A stretch of DNA of 42,326 nucleotides from positions 1 through 42,326 of the forward strand of contig CALDLA010000033.1 of NCBI GenBank assembly GCA_937898415.1, read 5' to 3'. The translations under genes were made by a program, and so were the position numbers. The notes below the pieces were generated by a model. It saw only the letters and a list, made by a program, of their open reading frames with translations, made no database searches and had not been told where the DNA came from. Source of the DNA: an uncultured Prevotellaceae bacterium (GTDB taxonomy: Bacteria > Bacteroidota > Bacteroidia > Bacteroidales > Bacteroidaceae). Positions 15,986 through 24,336 of the stretch are shown here, one piece after another; the first letter of the stretch is position 1; each line of letters starts with the position of its first letter.

Positions 15986-17155
15986 ATGAAGAGTAAGAAG
16001 ATTTTAATGTTAGCGGCCTCTGCGCTGCTGCTTGCCTCGTGTGGCGGCGGCGGTGGCGGACGTCCGTCTTTTGGTGACAACGAGTACCCCGTCCAGGAGG
16101 TCGGAACCAGCAGCGCTTCGTCGCAGGCTACCTATCCTGCCTCTATCAAGGGTGTGCAGGACGTGCAGATCTCGCCGAAGGTGGGTGGTTTCATCACCCA
16201 GATTAACGTGAAGGAAGGTCAGTCGGTGAGTGCCGGACAGGTGCTGTTCGTGATTGACAATGCTACGTATCAGGCCCAGGTGCGCCAGATGCAGGCTACG
16301 GTGAATACGGCGCAGGCAGCCTGCAACACGTCGAAGCTGTCGTACGAGAACTCGCAGAAGTTGTATGAGAACAAGGTCATCGGCGACTTCGAGCTACAGT
16401 CGGCTACCAATGCCTACGAGAGTGCGAAGGCCCAGCTGGCCCAGGCTCAGGCCGCTCTGGCATCGGCTAAGGAGACGCTGAGCTTCTGCTACGTGAAGAG
16501 CCCGGCCTCAGGTGTGGTGGGTACGCTGCCGCTGAAGGTGGGTGCGCTGGTGAGTGCCGCTTCGGTGCTGACCACCGTGTCGAACATCTCGCAGATGGAG
16601 GTTTATTTCTCGATGACGGAGAAGGACGCCCTCGAGATGTCGAAGAGCGGCGACGGCCTGCAGGCGCTGCCCGCCGTGAAGCTGCAGCTGGCCGACGGCA
16701 CCATCTACGGTCATGAAGGTAAGGTGACGAAGATGAGTGGCGTGATTGACCCGGCTACGGGTTCGGTGCAGATGATTGCCGCATTCCCCAATCCCGAGAA
16801 GCTGCTGAAGAGCGGCGGTTCGGGTGCCATCGTCATTCCCAACGAGAACTCGTCGGCCATCGTCATTCCGCAGTCATGCGTGATGGAGGTGCAGAACAAG
16901 AAGTTCGTCTATACGCTGGGTAAGGACAACAAGGTGGTGTACACGGAGATTAAGGTGGCTCCGCAGGACGACGGCAAGAACTACGTCGTCACGGACGGCC
17001 TGAAGGTGGGCGACAAGTACGTGACCAACGGCATCACGAAGCTCTCTGACCAGATGGAGATCGTGCCCATCACGCCCGAGCGCTACCAGCAGAAGATTCA
17101 GGAGCAGGCCAAGTCCATGACGGCCGGCGACATCGTTAACGCAATGAAGAAGTAA
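15986..17155 (+). CDS. RND efflux periplasmic adaptor subunit (membrane fusion lipoprotein)
   Basis: This 389-residue AcrA/MexA-type adaptor is anchored to the inner membrane by lipidation (leader MKSKKILMLAASALLLASC, Cys 19, followed by a glycine run). The order is a biotinyl-lipoyl half ('GFITQINVKEGQSVSAGQVLFVID'-like, about 60-85), a Gln/Ala-rich alpha-hairpin (about 90-155), the second lipoyl half ('VKSPASGVVGTLPLKVGALVS', about 160-185), a beta-barrel and a membrane-proximal domain. It links the pump encoded 4 bp downstream to the outer-membrane factor. Family and gene order are certain; the substrates are not determinable. Confidence 0.95.
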   Translation: MKSKKILMLAASALLLASCGGGGGGRPSFGDNEYPVQEVGTSSASSQATYPASIKGVQDVQISPKVGGFITQINVKEGQSVSAGQVLFVIDNATYQAQVRQMQATVNTAQAACNTSKLSYENSQKLYENKVIGDFELQSATNAYESAKAQLAQAQAALASAKETLSFCYVKSPASGVVGTLPLKVGALVSAASVLTTVSNISQMEVYFSMTEKDALEMSKSGDGLQALPAVKLQLADGTIYGHEGKVTKMSGVIDPATGSVQMIAAFPNPEKLLKSGGSGAIVIPNENSSAIVIPQSCVMEVQNKKFVYTLGKDNKVVYTEIKVAPQDDGKNYVVTDGLKVGDKYVTNGITKLSDQMEIVPITPERYQQKIQEQAKSMTAGDIVNAMKK

Positions 17156-17158
17156 GCT

Positions 17159-20100
17159 ATGACTTTTACAAACTTTATCAAGCGCCCGGTACTGTCGACG
17201 GTGATCTCTATCCTCATCGTCCTGCTGGGTTTCATTGGTCTGGTGTCGCTGCCTATTGAGCAGTACCCGGACATCGCGCCGCCAACCGTTTCGGTGTGGA
17301 CCAGTTACCCCGGTGCTGACGCCGAGACGGTAAAGAACTCCGTCATCGTGCCCCTCGAAGAGAGTATCAACGGTGTAGAGGGTATGGACTACATCACCTC
17401 TACCGCCTCTACAGGCTCGGCCCAGTTGTCCATCCTGTTCCGTCAGGGCATGAACGCCGATATGTGTGCCGTCAACGTCCAGAACCGCGTACAGCAGGCT
17501 CAGGCCCTGCTGCCCGCCGAGGTCACCCGCATCGGCGTCACCGTGCAGAAGCGCCAGACGTCGCAGGTGATGATGTTCACCCTGACCTCCGACGGCCGCT
17601 ACGACGACGAGTTCCTGACCAACTACAGCAATATCAACATCATTCCCGCCATCAAGCGTATCCAGGGCGTGGGCGACGTACAGTCGCCTGGCTTAAAGAC
17701 CTACTCCATGCGTATCTGGCTGAAGCCCGACGTGATGAAGCAGTACAACCTCATGCCCTCCGACATCAGCGCCGTGCTGGCCGAGCAGAACATCGAGGCT
17801 GCGCCGGGTAAGTTCGGCGAGGAGTCAGACGTGGCCTACGAGTACGCCATGCGCTACACCGGTCGTCTGAAGACGGCTGAGGAGTTTGGCAACATCATCA
17901 TCTCGAGCGATGCCAAAGGACAGACGCTGAAGCTGAAGGACGTGGCCAAGATTGAGCTGGGCGGTCAGCAGTACTCCGTGTCGATGAGAAACAACAACAC
18001 CCCGTCGGTCATGGGTATGGTGCAGCAGATTGCCGGCTCCAACGCCAACGAGATTGCCAAGCAGGTGAAGGCCGAGCTTGAGGAGCAGGCCAAGCTCTTC
18101 CCGCCGGGAATGTTCTACAAGATTAACTACGACGTCACCGAGTTCCTCTATGCCTCCATCGAGGAGGTGGTGTTCACCCTGCTGTTCACGCTGGTGCTCG
18201 TGTTCATCGTCATCTACGTGTTCCTGCAGGACTGGCGCTCAACGCTCATCCCGCTCATCGCCGTGCCCGTGTCGCTCGTCGGTACGTTCTTCTTCCTGAG
18301 TGTCTTCGGCTTCTCCATCAACCTGCTGACGCTGTCGGCCCTGCTGCTGGCTATTGCCATCGTGGTCGATGATGCCATCGTGGTGGTAGAGGCCGTCCAC
18401 GCCAAGCTCGACCAGGGCTACAAGTCAACGCTGGTGGCCTCGATCGACGCCATGAACGAGATTTCGGGAGCTATCATTTCTATCACTTTGGTGATGGCCT
18501 CGGTGTTCATCCCCGTGTCGTTCATCGGCGGCACTACGGGTACGTTCTATCGTGAGTTCGGTGTGACGATGGCCGTCTCCATCTTCATCTCGGCCCTGAA
18601 CGCCCTGACGCTGTCGCCCGCCCTGTGTGCCATCTTCCTGAAGCCGCACGACGCGGAGGGCCACGAGAAGAAGATGTCGGCCATCGACCGTTTCCACGCC
18701 TCGTTCAACACGGCCTATGACTCCGTATTAGGAAAATATAAGAATGTGGTCGAGAAGCTGGTGCGCCGTCCGCTGGCCATCGGTATTGCCGTCCTCGTGG
18801 GTATTGCCGTGCTGGTGACGACGCTGTCAACCACGAAGACCGGTCTGGTGCCCGACGAGGACACGGGTACGCTCTTCTGTACCATCAGTATGCCCCCGGC
18901 AACCTCCGTTGCGCGCACGCGCCAGATTATTAATGAGGTGGACAGCATCCTCGCTGCCGACCCCGCCATTCAGAGCCGTGAGCAGATACAGGGTTACAAC
19001 TTCATTGCCGGTTCCGGTTCCGACCAGGCCACGTTCATCCTGAAGCTGAAGCCCTTCAAGGAGCGTCAGAAAGGCTTCTGGTGGAAACTCAGCGGACTGT
19101 GGCAGGGCGACGGCATCTACCGCTTCTTCCTGAATCCGCTGGAGTCAACGGGTGTCGTGGCCCAGATCTTCATCAAGACGGCCCACATCAAGGATGCCTC
19201 CATCCTGGCCTTTGCGCCGCCCATGATTCCTGGCTTCTCGGCCAACTCGGGTGTGTCCATCGTCATGCAGGACCGTACGGGCGGCTCGCTCAACAAGTTC
19301 TTCGAAGTGACCAAGGAGTTTATTGCCGAGCTGAACAAGCGTCCGGAGTTCCAGATGGCCCAGACATCGTATAACCCCAACTATCCGCAGTACATGATAC
19401 ACGTCGACGTGGCCAAGTGTAAGCAGTCGGGTGTCTCGCCTGCGACGGTGCTCTCTACCCTGCAGGGCTACTACGGCGGACTCTACGCCTCGAACTTCAA
19501 CGCCTACGGTAAGCTCTACCGTGTGATGATACAGGGCTCGCCTGAGACCCGTATGACGGAAGAGTCGCTGAACAGCGTCTATATACGAACCCCGAAGGGT
19601 ATGTCGCCCGTCAAGGAGTTCTGTAACTTGGAGCGTGTGTACGGTCCTACCAACATCACCCGCTTCAACCTGTTTACCAGTATCAACGTGACGGGTACCG
19701 TAGCCAGCGGCTACTCAACGGGTGAGGCGATCAAGGCTGCCCAGGAGGTGGCTGCCCAGGTGCTGCCCACAGGCTATAGCTACGACTATCAGGGTCTGAC
19801 GCGTGAGGAGGCCAAGGCCTCGAACTCTACGGCACTGATCTTCGTGCTCTGCTTCATCTTCATCTACCTGATTCTGTCGGCACAGTACGAGAGTTACATC
19901 TTGCCGCTGTCCGTGGTGCTCTCCGTACCCTTCGGTCTGGCGGGCTGCTTCCTGTTCACGATGCTCTTTGGTCACGCCAACGACATCTACATGCAGATCT
20001 CGCTCATCATGCTGATTGGTCTGTTGGCCAAGAATGCCATCCTGATTGTGCAGTTCGCATTGGAACGCCGCCGTCTGGGTATGGCCATTTCGTGGTCGGC

Positions 20101-20416
20101 CGTGCTGGGTGCCGCTGCCCGTCTGCGTCCTATCCTGATGACGTCGTTGGCAATGGTCATCGGTCTGCTGCCGCTGATGTTCGCCTCCGGCGTAGGCAAG
20201 AACGGCAACCAGACGCTCGGTGCTGCCGCCGTCGGTGGTATGTTAATCGGTACGCTGTGTCAGATTTTCGTGGTGCCTACGCTGTTCGTCCTGTTCCAGT
20301 CGCTTCAGGAGAAGTTTACTCCTATGAAGTTCGACAATGAGGAGGAGAACGAGGACGTGGCTACCGAGATTGCACAGTATGCACATCGTCCCGTGGATTA
20401 TGAACTTCAGAAGTAA
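17159..20416 (+). CDS. RND family multidrug efflux pump, inner-membrane permease (AcrB/MexB type, HAE1)
   Basis: The 1085-residue protein has the full RND layout: TM1 at the N-terminus ('FIKRPVLSTVISILIVLLG'), a large periplasmic loop, TM2-6, TM7, a second loop and TM8-12. The proton-relay Asp pair is in TM4 ('AIAIVVDDAIVVVEAV') and the conserved Lys in TM10 ('GLLAKNAILIVQF'). It exports drugs or other amphiphiles by proton antiport within a tripartite complex. The length is slightly above AcrB (1049) through a C-terminal acidic tail. The gene starts 4 bp after the adaptor stop and is directly followed by the outer-membrane factor gene. Confidence 0.97.
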   Translation: MTFTNFIKRPVLSTVISILIVLLGFIGLVSLPIEQYPDIAPPTVSVWTSYPGADAETVKNSVIVPLEESINGVEGMDYITSTASTGSAQLSILFRQGMNADMCAVNVQNRVQQAQALLPAEVTRIGVTVQKRQTSQVMMFTLTSDGRYDDEFLTNYSNINIIPAIKRIQGVGDVQSPGLKTYSMRIWLKPDVMKQYNLMPSDISAVLAEQNIEAAPGKFGEESDVAYEYAMRYTGRLKTAEEFGNIIISSDAKGQTLKLKDVAKIELGGQQYSVSMRNNNTPSVMGMVQQIAGSNANEIAKQVKAELEEQAKLFPPGMFYKINYDVTEFLYASIEEVVFTLLFTLVLVFIVIYVFLQDWRSTLIPLIAVPVSLVGTFFFLSVFGFSINLLTLSALLLAIAIVVDDAIVVVEAVHAKLDQGYKSTLVASIDAMNEISGAIISITLVMASVFIPVSFIGGTTGTFYREFGVTMAVSIFISALNALTLSPALCAIFLKPHDAEGHEKKMSAIDRFHASFNTAYDSVLGKYKNVVEKLVRRPLAIGIAVLVGIAVLVTTLSTTKTGLVPDEDTGTLFCTISMPPATSVARTRQIINEVDSILAADPAIQSREQIQGYNFIAGSGSDQATFILKLKPFKERQKGFWWKLSGLWQGDGIYRFFLNPLESTGVVAQIFIKTAHIKDASILAFAPPMIPGFSANSGVSIVMQDRTGGSLNKFFEVTKEFIAELNKRPEFQMAQTSYNPNYPQYMIHVDVAKCKQSGVSPATVLSTLQGYYGGLYASNFNAYGKLYRVMIQGSPETRMTEESLNSVYIRTPKGMSPVKEFCNLERVYGPTNITRFNLFTSINVTGTVASGYSTGEAIKAAQEVAAQVLPTGYSYDYQGLTREEAKASNSTALIFVLCFIFIYLILSAQYESYILPLSVVLSVPFGLAGCFLFTMLFGHANDIYMQISLIMLIGLLAKNAILIVQFALERRRLGMAISWSAVLGAAARLRPILMTSLAMVIGLLPLMFASGVGKNGNQTLGAAAVGGMLIGTLCQIFVVPTLFVLFQSLQEKFTPMKFDNEEENEDVATEIAQYAHRPVDYELQK

Positions 20417-20419
20417 TTG

Positions 20420-21811
20420 ATGCGTATGAAAAAGATATTGTCTATAGCCGCATGCTCGCTGCTCTTGGCGAGCTGCGGTCTCTACAACAAATACGACCGT
20501 CCGGAAGTGGTGGCCGACGGTATAGTCCGCGACCCCGTGGCTCCGAATGGTGCCTTGCATGAGGCTGATACCACATCGTTCGGTAACCTGCCCTGGCGAC
20601 AGTTGTTTACCGACCCCCAGTTACAGGTGCTCATCGAGCAGGGATTGGAGAAGAATCCCGACCTGCTGAATGCTGCGCTGAACGTGAAGATAGTGAACGA
20701 GGCGCTGAAGGTGGCTCGCCTGTCTTTCCTGCCGTCGCTCTCGCTCAGTGCGCAGGGAACTATCGCTTCGCTGCGTACAGACCCCGCAGTGACCACAAAG
20801 TCGTATCAGGTGCCCCTGTCGGCTTCCTGGAATGTCGACCTGTTCGGCAACCTGCTGAACGCCAAGCGCTCGACGCAGATGCAGCTCATCGCTACTAAGG
20901 ACTACCAGACGGTGGTGAAGTGCAACATCGTCTCGGGCATTGCCAACCTGTACTATACGCTGCTGATGCTCGACCGTCAGATGGAGATTGTCAGCGACAT
21001 GGAACAGCTGACGAAGGAAACCTGGGACAAGATGAAGTTCATGCACGAAAATCGCGTGGGATATCGCTCGACCGCCGTTCAGAGTGCCGAGGCGTCCTAC
21101 TATTCCGTGCAGGCCCAGAAGGTGGACTTGCAGCGTCAGACGCGTGAGGTGGAGAACTCATTATCACTGCTCATTGCCCAGCCCGCTCAGGCTATCAAAC
21201 GTGGCAAGCTGGCCGACCAGTCGTTGCCTTCACAGTTCTCGACAGGTGTCAGCATCGCCTTGTTGAACAACCGCGCCGATGTTCACTCTGCCGAGATGTC
21301 GCTGGCACAGTGTTTCTACGACGTGCAGCAGGCCCGTTCGCGCTTCTATCCCAGCATCACCATTTCGGGGACAGGTGCCTTCACCAATAACAACGGCCTT
21401 GTCAACCCTGGCAAGTTGTTACTATCGGCAGTGGGAAGCCTTGTCCAGCCTATCTTCCAGCACGGACAGATTGTGGCTGGCCTGAAGGTGGCCAAGATGC
21501 AGTATGAGCAGAAATACAATACATGGCAGAACACCGTACTGAAAGCCGGCAACGAGGTGTCGAATGCACTGGTGAGCTATAACGCTTCGGCCGAGAAGGG
21601 CGACCTTGACTCCAAGCGCGTCGCCGTGCTAAAGCAGAACGTGGAGGATACCAGAAAACTGATGGAGTCCAGTTCGAACACCACCTACTTAGAGGTTATC
21701 TCTGCCCAGAGCAACCTGCTGAATGCCGAAATCTCTGAGGTCACCGACCAGTTCAATAAGATGCAGGCCGTCGTGAACTTATACCAAGCCTTAGGCGGCG
21801 GAGCCAAATAG
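20420..21811 (+). CDS. RND efflux outer-membrane factor (TolC/OprM/NodT family lipoprotein)
   Basis: The 463-residue protein carries a lipoprotein leader (MKKILSIAACSLLLASC) and two repeated OEP domains with the alpha-barrel pattern ('LSASWNVDLFGNLLNAKRSTQ', 'LRQTREVENSLSLLI'-like helices, then 'SQLLNAEISEVTDQF' near the end). It forms the outer-membrane channel of the tripartite pump encoded upstream. Start codons at 20420 and 20426 are both possible; the leader makes sense from either. The pump stop at 20416 leaves a 3-bp gap. This closes a complete adaptor-pump-channel operon with one promoter at 15941. Confidence 0.95.
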   Translation: MRMKKILSIAACSLLLASCGLYNKYDRPEVVADGIVRDPVAPNGALHEADTTSFGNLPWRQLFTDPQLQVLIEQGLEKNPDLLNAALNVKIVNEALKVARLSFLPSLSLSAQGTIASLRTDPAVTTKSYQVPLSASWNVDLFGNLLNAKRSTQMQLIATKDYQTVVKCNIVSGIANLYYTLLMLDRQMEIVSDMEQLTKETWDKMKFMHENRVGYRSTAVQSAEASYYSVQAQKVDLQRQTREVENSLSLLIAQPAQAIKRGKLADQSLPSQFSTGVSIALLNNRADVHSAEMSLAQCFYDVQQARSRFYPSITISGTGAFTNNNGLVNPGKLLLSAVGSLVQPIFQHGQIVAGLKVAKMQYEQKYNTWQNTVLKAGNEVSNALVSYNASAEKGDLDSKRVAVLKQNVEDTRKLMESSSNTTYLEVISAQSNLLNAEISEVTDQFNKMQAVVNLYQALGGGAK

Positions 21812-21812
21812 A

Positions 21813-21840
21813 AGTGAAAAGTGAATAGTGAAAAGTGAAT
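21813..21840 (+). repeat. 14-nt tandem duplication immediately before lpxA
   Basis: AGTGAAAAGTGAAT occurs twice in perfect tandem (21813-21826, 21827-21840); each copy is two near-identical heptamers. The second copy runs into the first ATG of the lpxA homologue (21839), so the repeat forms the translation initiation region. Confidence 0.85.
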
Positions 21841-22624
21841 GATTATGGCAAGCGAAATATCCCCCAAGGCCGAAATCAGCCCCAAGGCGAAAATAGGCGA
21901 CAACTGTAAGATATTCCCCTTTGCGTATATCGAGGACGACGTGGTGATTGGTGATGGCTGCATCATCTTCCCCTTTGTCAGTATATGTAGTGGTACGCGC
22001 ATGGGAAAACGTAACAAGGTGCATCAGGGAAGTGTCATCGGTGCCCTGCCTCAGGACTTTGAGTTCCGCGGCGAAAAGTCGGAGTGCATCATCGGCGACG
22101 GCAACATCATCCGCGAGAACGTGGTCATCAACCGAGCCACCCATACGGGTGGCCAGACCGTTATCGGCAATGAGAACGTGCTGATGGAGGGTGCCCATAT
22201 CTCGCATGACACGAAGGTCGGCGACCGCTGCGTCTTCGGCTATGGTACGAAGATTGCCGGCGACTGCGAGATTGAGGACAGCGTCATCTTCTCCAGCTCG
22301 GTCATCGAGAATGCCCGTACTCGTGTCGGCAAAGGCTCGATGGTGCAGGCCGGTACTACCTTCTCAAAGGACATACCGCCCTACATTGTGGCTACAAAGA
22401 AGAACACCTACGGCGGCGTGAACTTCGCCGTGGGTCGTCAGCACGGTGTCGAGGAGAAAACATTGAAACATATTGCCAATGCCTACCGTTTGGTGTTCAA
22501 CGGTGGTACGTCGCTCTTCGATGCGGTCAACCAGATTGTTGAGCAGGTGCCTGACGGACCTGAGATACGCCACATCGTCGAGTTCCTCCGTGCTACGAAA
22601 CTCGGTATCATCTCGAGGAAGTAA
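21839..22624 (+). CDS. lpxA: Acyl-ACP--UDP-N-acetylglucosamine O-acyltransferase (LpxA)
   Basis: The 261-residue cytoplasmic protein has a left-handed beta-helix: N-terminal hexapeptide repeats ('ISPKAEISPKAKIGDNCKI...'), the LpxA loop 'ALPQDFEFRGEK', 'IIRENVVINRATHTGG', and the putative catalytic His in 'EGAHISHDTKVG'. A C-terminal helical domain follows ('GVNFAVGRQHGVEEKTLKHIANAYRLVF'). LpxA transfers a hydroxyacyl chain to UDP-GlcNAc as the first step of lipid A synthesis. Bacteroidetes often carry a second, diverged LpxA-like gene, and this copy, away from lpxD/lpxC-fabZ, could be that paralogue. ATG 21839 or 21845 is the start. The next gene follows 6 bp downstream. Confidence 0.88.
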   Translation: MIMASEISPKAEISPKAKIGDNCKIFPFAYIEDDVVIGDGCIIFPFVSICSGTRMGKRNKVHQGSVIGALPQDFEFRGEKSECIIGDGNIIRENVVINRATHTGGQTVIGNENVLMEGAHISHDTKVGDRCVFGYGTKIAGDCEIEDSVIFSSSVIENARTRVGKGSMVQAGTTFSKDIPPYIVATKKNTYGGVNFAVGRQHGVEEKTLKHIANAYRLVFNGGTSLFDAVNQIVEQVPDGPEIRHIVEFLRATKLGIISRK

Positions 22625-22630
22625 TCATTT

Positions 22631-23422
22631 ATGGAAAAACTGAAGAAGTATGTACTTGACCTCAGCGTGGCTGGAGTTGAGCGGTTACATGAGCGGTATG
22701 TCCTCTTGCGTCTGACGCAGAAGGAACAGTTGCCGCCAATGATGCCGGGACAATTTGTCGAAGTACGTGTAGATAGGGCGCCGGGAACTTTCCTCAGGCG
22801 GCCTATCTCTATTAATTTCGTTGACCGTCAGCGTAACGAACTGTGGCTACTGGTGGCGATGGTCGGCGAAGGGACGCGCCAGTTGGCCTGCTTGAAGGAA
22901 GGTGACGTGCTGAACGTCGTGGGACCGTTAGGACACGGGTTTACTTGTCAAAGTGGGGAAACCGCTTTGCACGAAGTGCTTCTCGTTGGTGGCGGCGTCG
23001 GTGTGGCCCCGCTGCTCTATCAGGGAGCCTGTCTGAAATCCGTGGGTGTAAGGCCAGTGTTCCTTCTTGGCGCCCGTACAGCGAAGGATTTGCTGATGCT
23101 GGACGAGTTCAGGAAGTACGGCGATGTGAATATCACGACTGAGGACGGCTCAGAAGGAGAAAAGGGCTTTGTGACCCAGCACACGATACTGCAGAAACAG
23201 CGATTCGACTTGATTCAGACTTGCGGCCCTACGCCGATGATGCGAGCTGTGGCACGTTATGCCTATCAGCAGGGTACCGACTGCGAGGTGTCACTCGAGA
23301 ATATGATGGCCTGCGGGCTAGGTGCCTGTCTATGCTGTGTGGAGAAAACGACGGAGGGTAACCTATGCGTGTGCAAGGAAGGCCCAGTGTTCAATATCAA
23401 GCGACTATTATGGCAACTTTAA
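22631..23422 (+). CDS. pyrK: Dihydroorotate dehydrogenase B, electron transfer subunit
   Basis: PyrK passes electrons from PyrD to NAD+ in the type 1B enzyme of pyrimidine synthesis. The 263-residue protein shows the ferredoxin-reductase layout: an FAD-binding barrel with 'LRRPISINFV', an NAD-binding part ('LLVGGGVGVAPLLYQG') and a C-terminal [2Fe-2S] motif 'CGLGACLCCVEK...CVCKEG' with four Cys. Its last 13 bp overlap the start of pyrD, in keeping with a two-subunit complex made in equal amounts. Confidence 0.97.
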   Translation: MEKLKKYVLDLSVAGVERLHERYVLLRLTQKEQLPPMMPGQFVEVRVDRAPGTFLRRPISINFVDRQRNELWLLVAMVGEGTRQLACLKEGDVLNVVGPLGHGFTCQSGETALHEVLLVGGGVGVAPLLYQGACLKSVGVRPVFLLGARTAKDLLMLDEFRKYGDVNITTEDGSEGEKGFVTQHTILQKQRFDLIQTCGPTPMMRAVARYAYQQGTDCEVSLENMMACGLGACLCCVEKTTEGNLCVCKEGPVFNIKRLLWQL

Positions 23423-24318
23423 ATGTAAAAATAGGAGACCTGAGGCTGAAGAATCCTGTGATGACGGCCTCGGGAACATTCGGCTACGGACTGGAGTTTC
23501 AGGACTTCGTACCACTCGACGGCATTGGCGGTATCATTGTCAAGGGCACAACGCTGCGGCCTCGCGAGGGTAACAACTATCCCCGTATGGCCGAGACGGC
23601 ATCGGGTATGCTAAACTGTGTCGGCTTGCAGAACAAGGGTGTGGACTACTTCTGTGAGCATATCTACCCCCAACTGCTGCCAACGGGCGGTACCTACATC
23701 GTGAATGTCAGCGGCTCTTCGCCCGAGGACTATGCGGAGTGTGCTGCAAAGGTTGACGCACTTGAGCAGATTCCCGCCATCGAACTGAACATCTCGTGTC
23801 CCAACGTGAAGGACGGCGGAATGGCCTTTGGCGTGACGACCAAAGGTGCTGCCTCTGTAGTGCGTGCCGTCCGTGAACGTTACAACAAAACCCTCATCGT
23901 TAAACTGTCACCTAATGTGACAGACATCTGTGAGATTGCCCGCGCCGTAGAGGCTGAGGGAGCCGACTCCGTATCACTTATCAATACACTGATGGGAATG
24001 GCGGTCGATATCGAAAAGCGCCGTCGTGTACTGTCTATCGGTACGGGCGGGCTCAGTGGTCCTGCTGTGAAACCGGTAGCGCTGCGTATGGTCTATCAGG
24101 TGGCCCGTGCCGTGAAAATTCCTGTCATCGGACTTGGCGGCATTATGACGGCTGAGGATGCTATAGAATTCCTGATGTGTGGTGCTACGGCTATCGAGAT
24201 TGGCACGGCTAACTTCATTGACCCGACAGTGACCATTAAGGTGCGTGACGGCATCAACGACTGGCTCGACTGTCACGGATGCAAGTCGGTGCAGGAAATC
24301 ATCGGAACGATAGATTAA
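23410..24318 (+). CDS. pyrD: Dihydroorotate dehydrogenase B, catalytic subunit
   Basis: PyrD oxidises dihydroorotate to orotate with FMN. The 302-residue TIM barrel shows 'NPVMTASGTFGYG' at the N-terminus, the active-site base Cys130 in 'ELNISCPNVKDGG' (Cys rather than Ser marks class 1), 'KLSPNVTDI', and FMN-phosphate loops 'IGLGGIMTAEDAIEFLMCGA'. The frame is open from 23365, but the start at 23410 (MATLNVKIGDLRLKNPV) fits the family and overlaps pyrK by 13 bp. Together with PyrK it is the NAD-dependent type 1B enzyme. Confidence 0.97.
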   Translation: MATLNVKIGDLRLKNPVMTASGTFGYGLEFQDFVPLDGIGGIIVKGTTLRPREGNNYPRMAETASGMLNCVGLQNKGVDYFCEHIYPQLLPTGGTYIVNVSGSSPEDYAECAAKVDALEQIPAIELNISCPNVKDGGMAFGVTTKGAASVVRAVRERYNKTLIVKLSPNVTDICEIARAVEAEGADSVSLINTLMGMAVDIEKRRRVLSIGTGGLSGPAVKPVALRMVYQVARAVKIPVIGLGGIMTAEDAIEFLMCGATAIEIGTANFIDPTVTIKVRDGINDWLDCHGCKSVQEIIGTID

Positions 24319-24336
24319 ATCACAATAGACAAACTA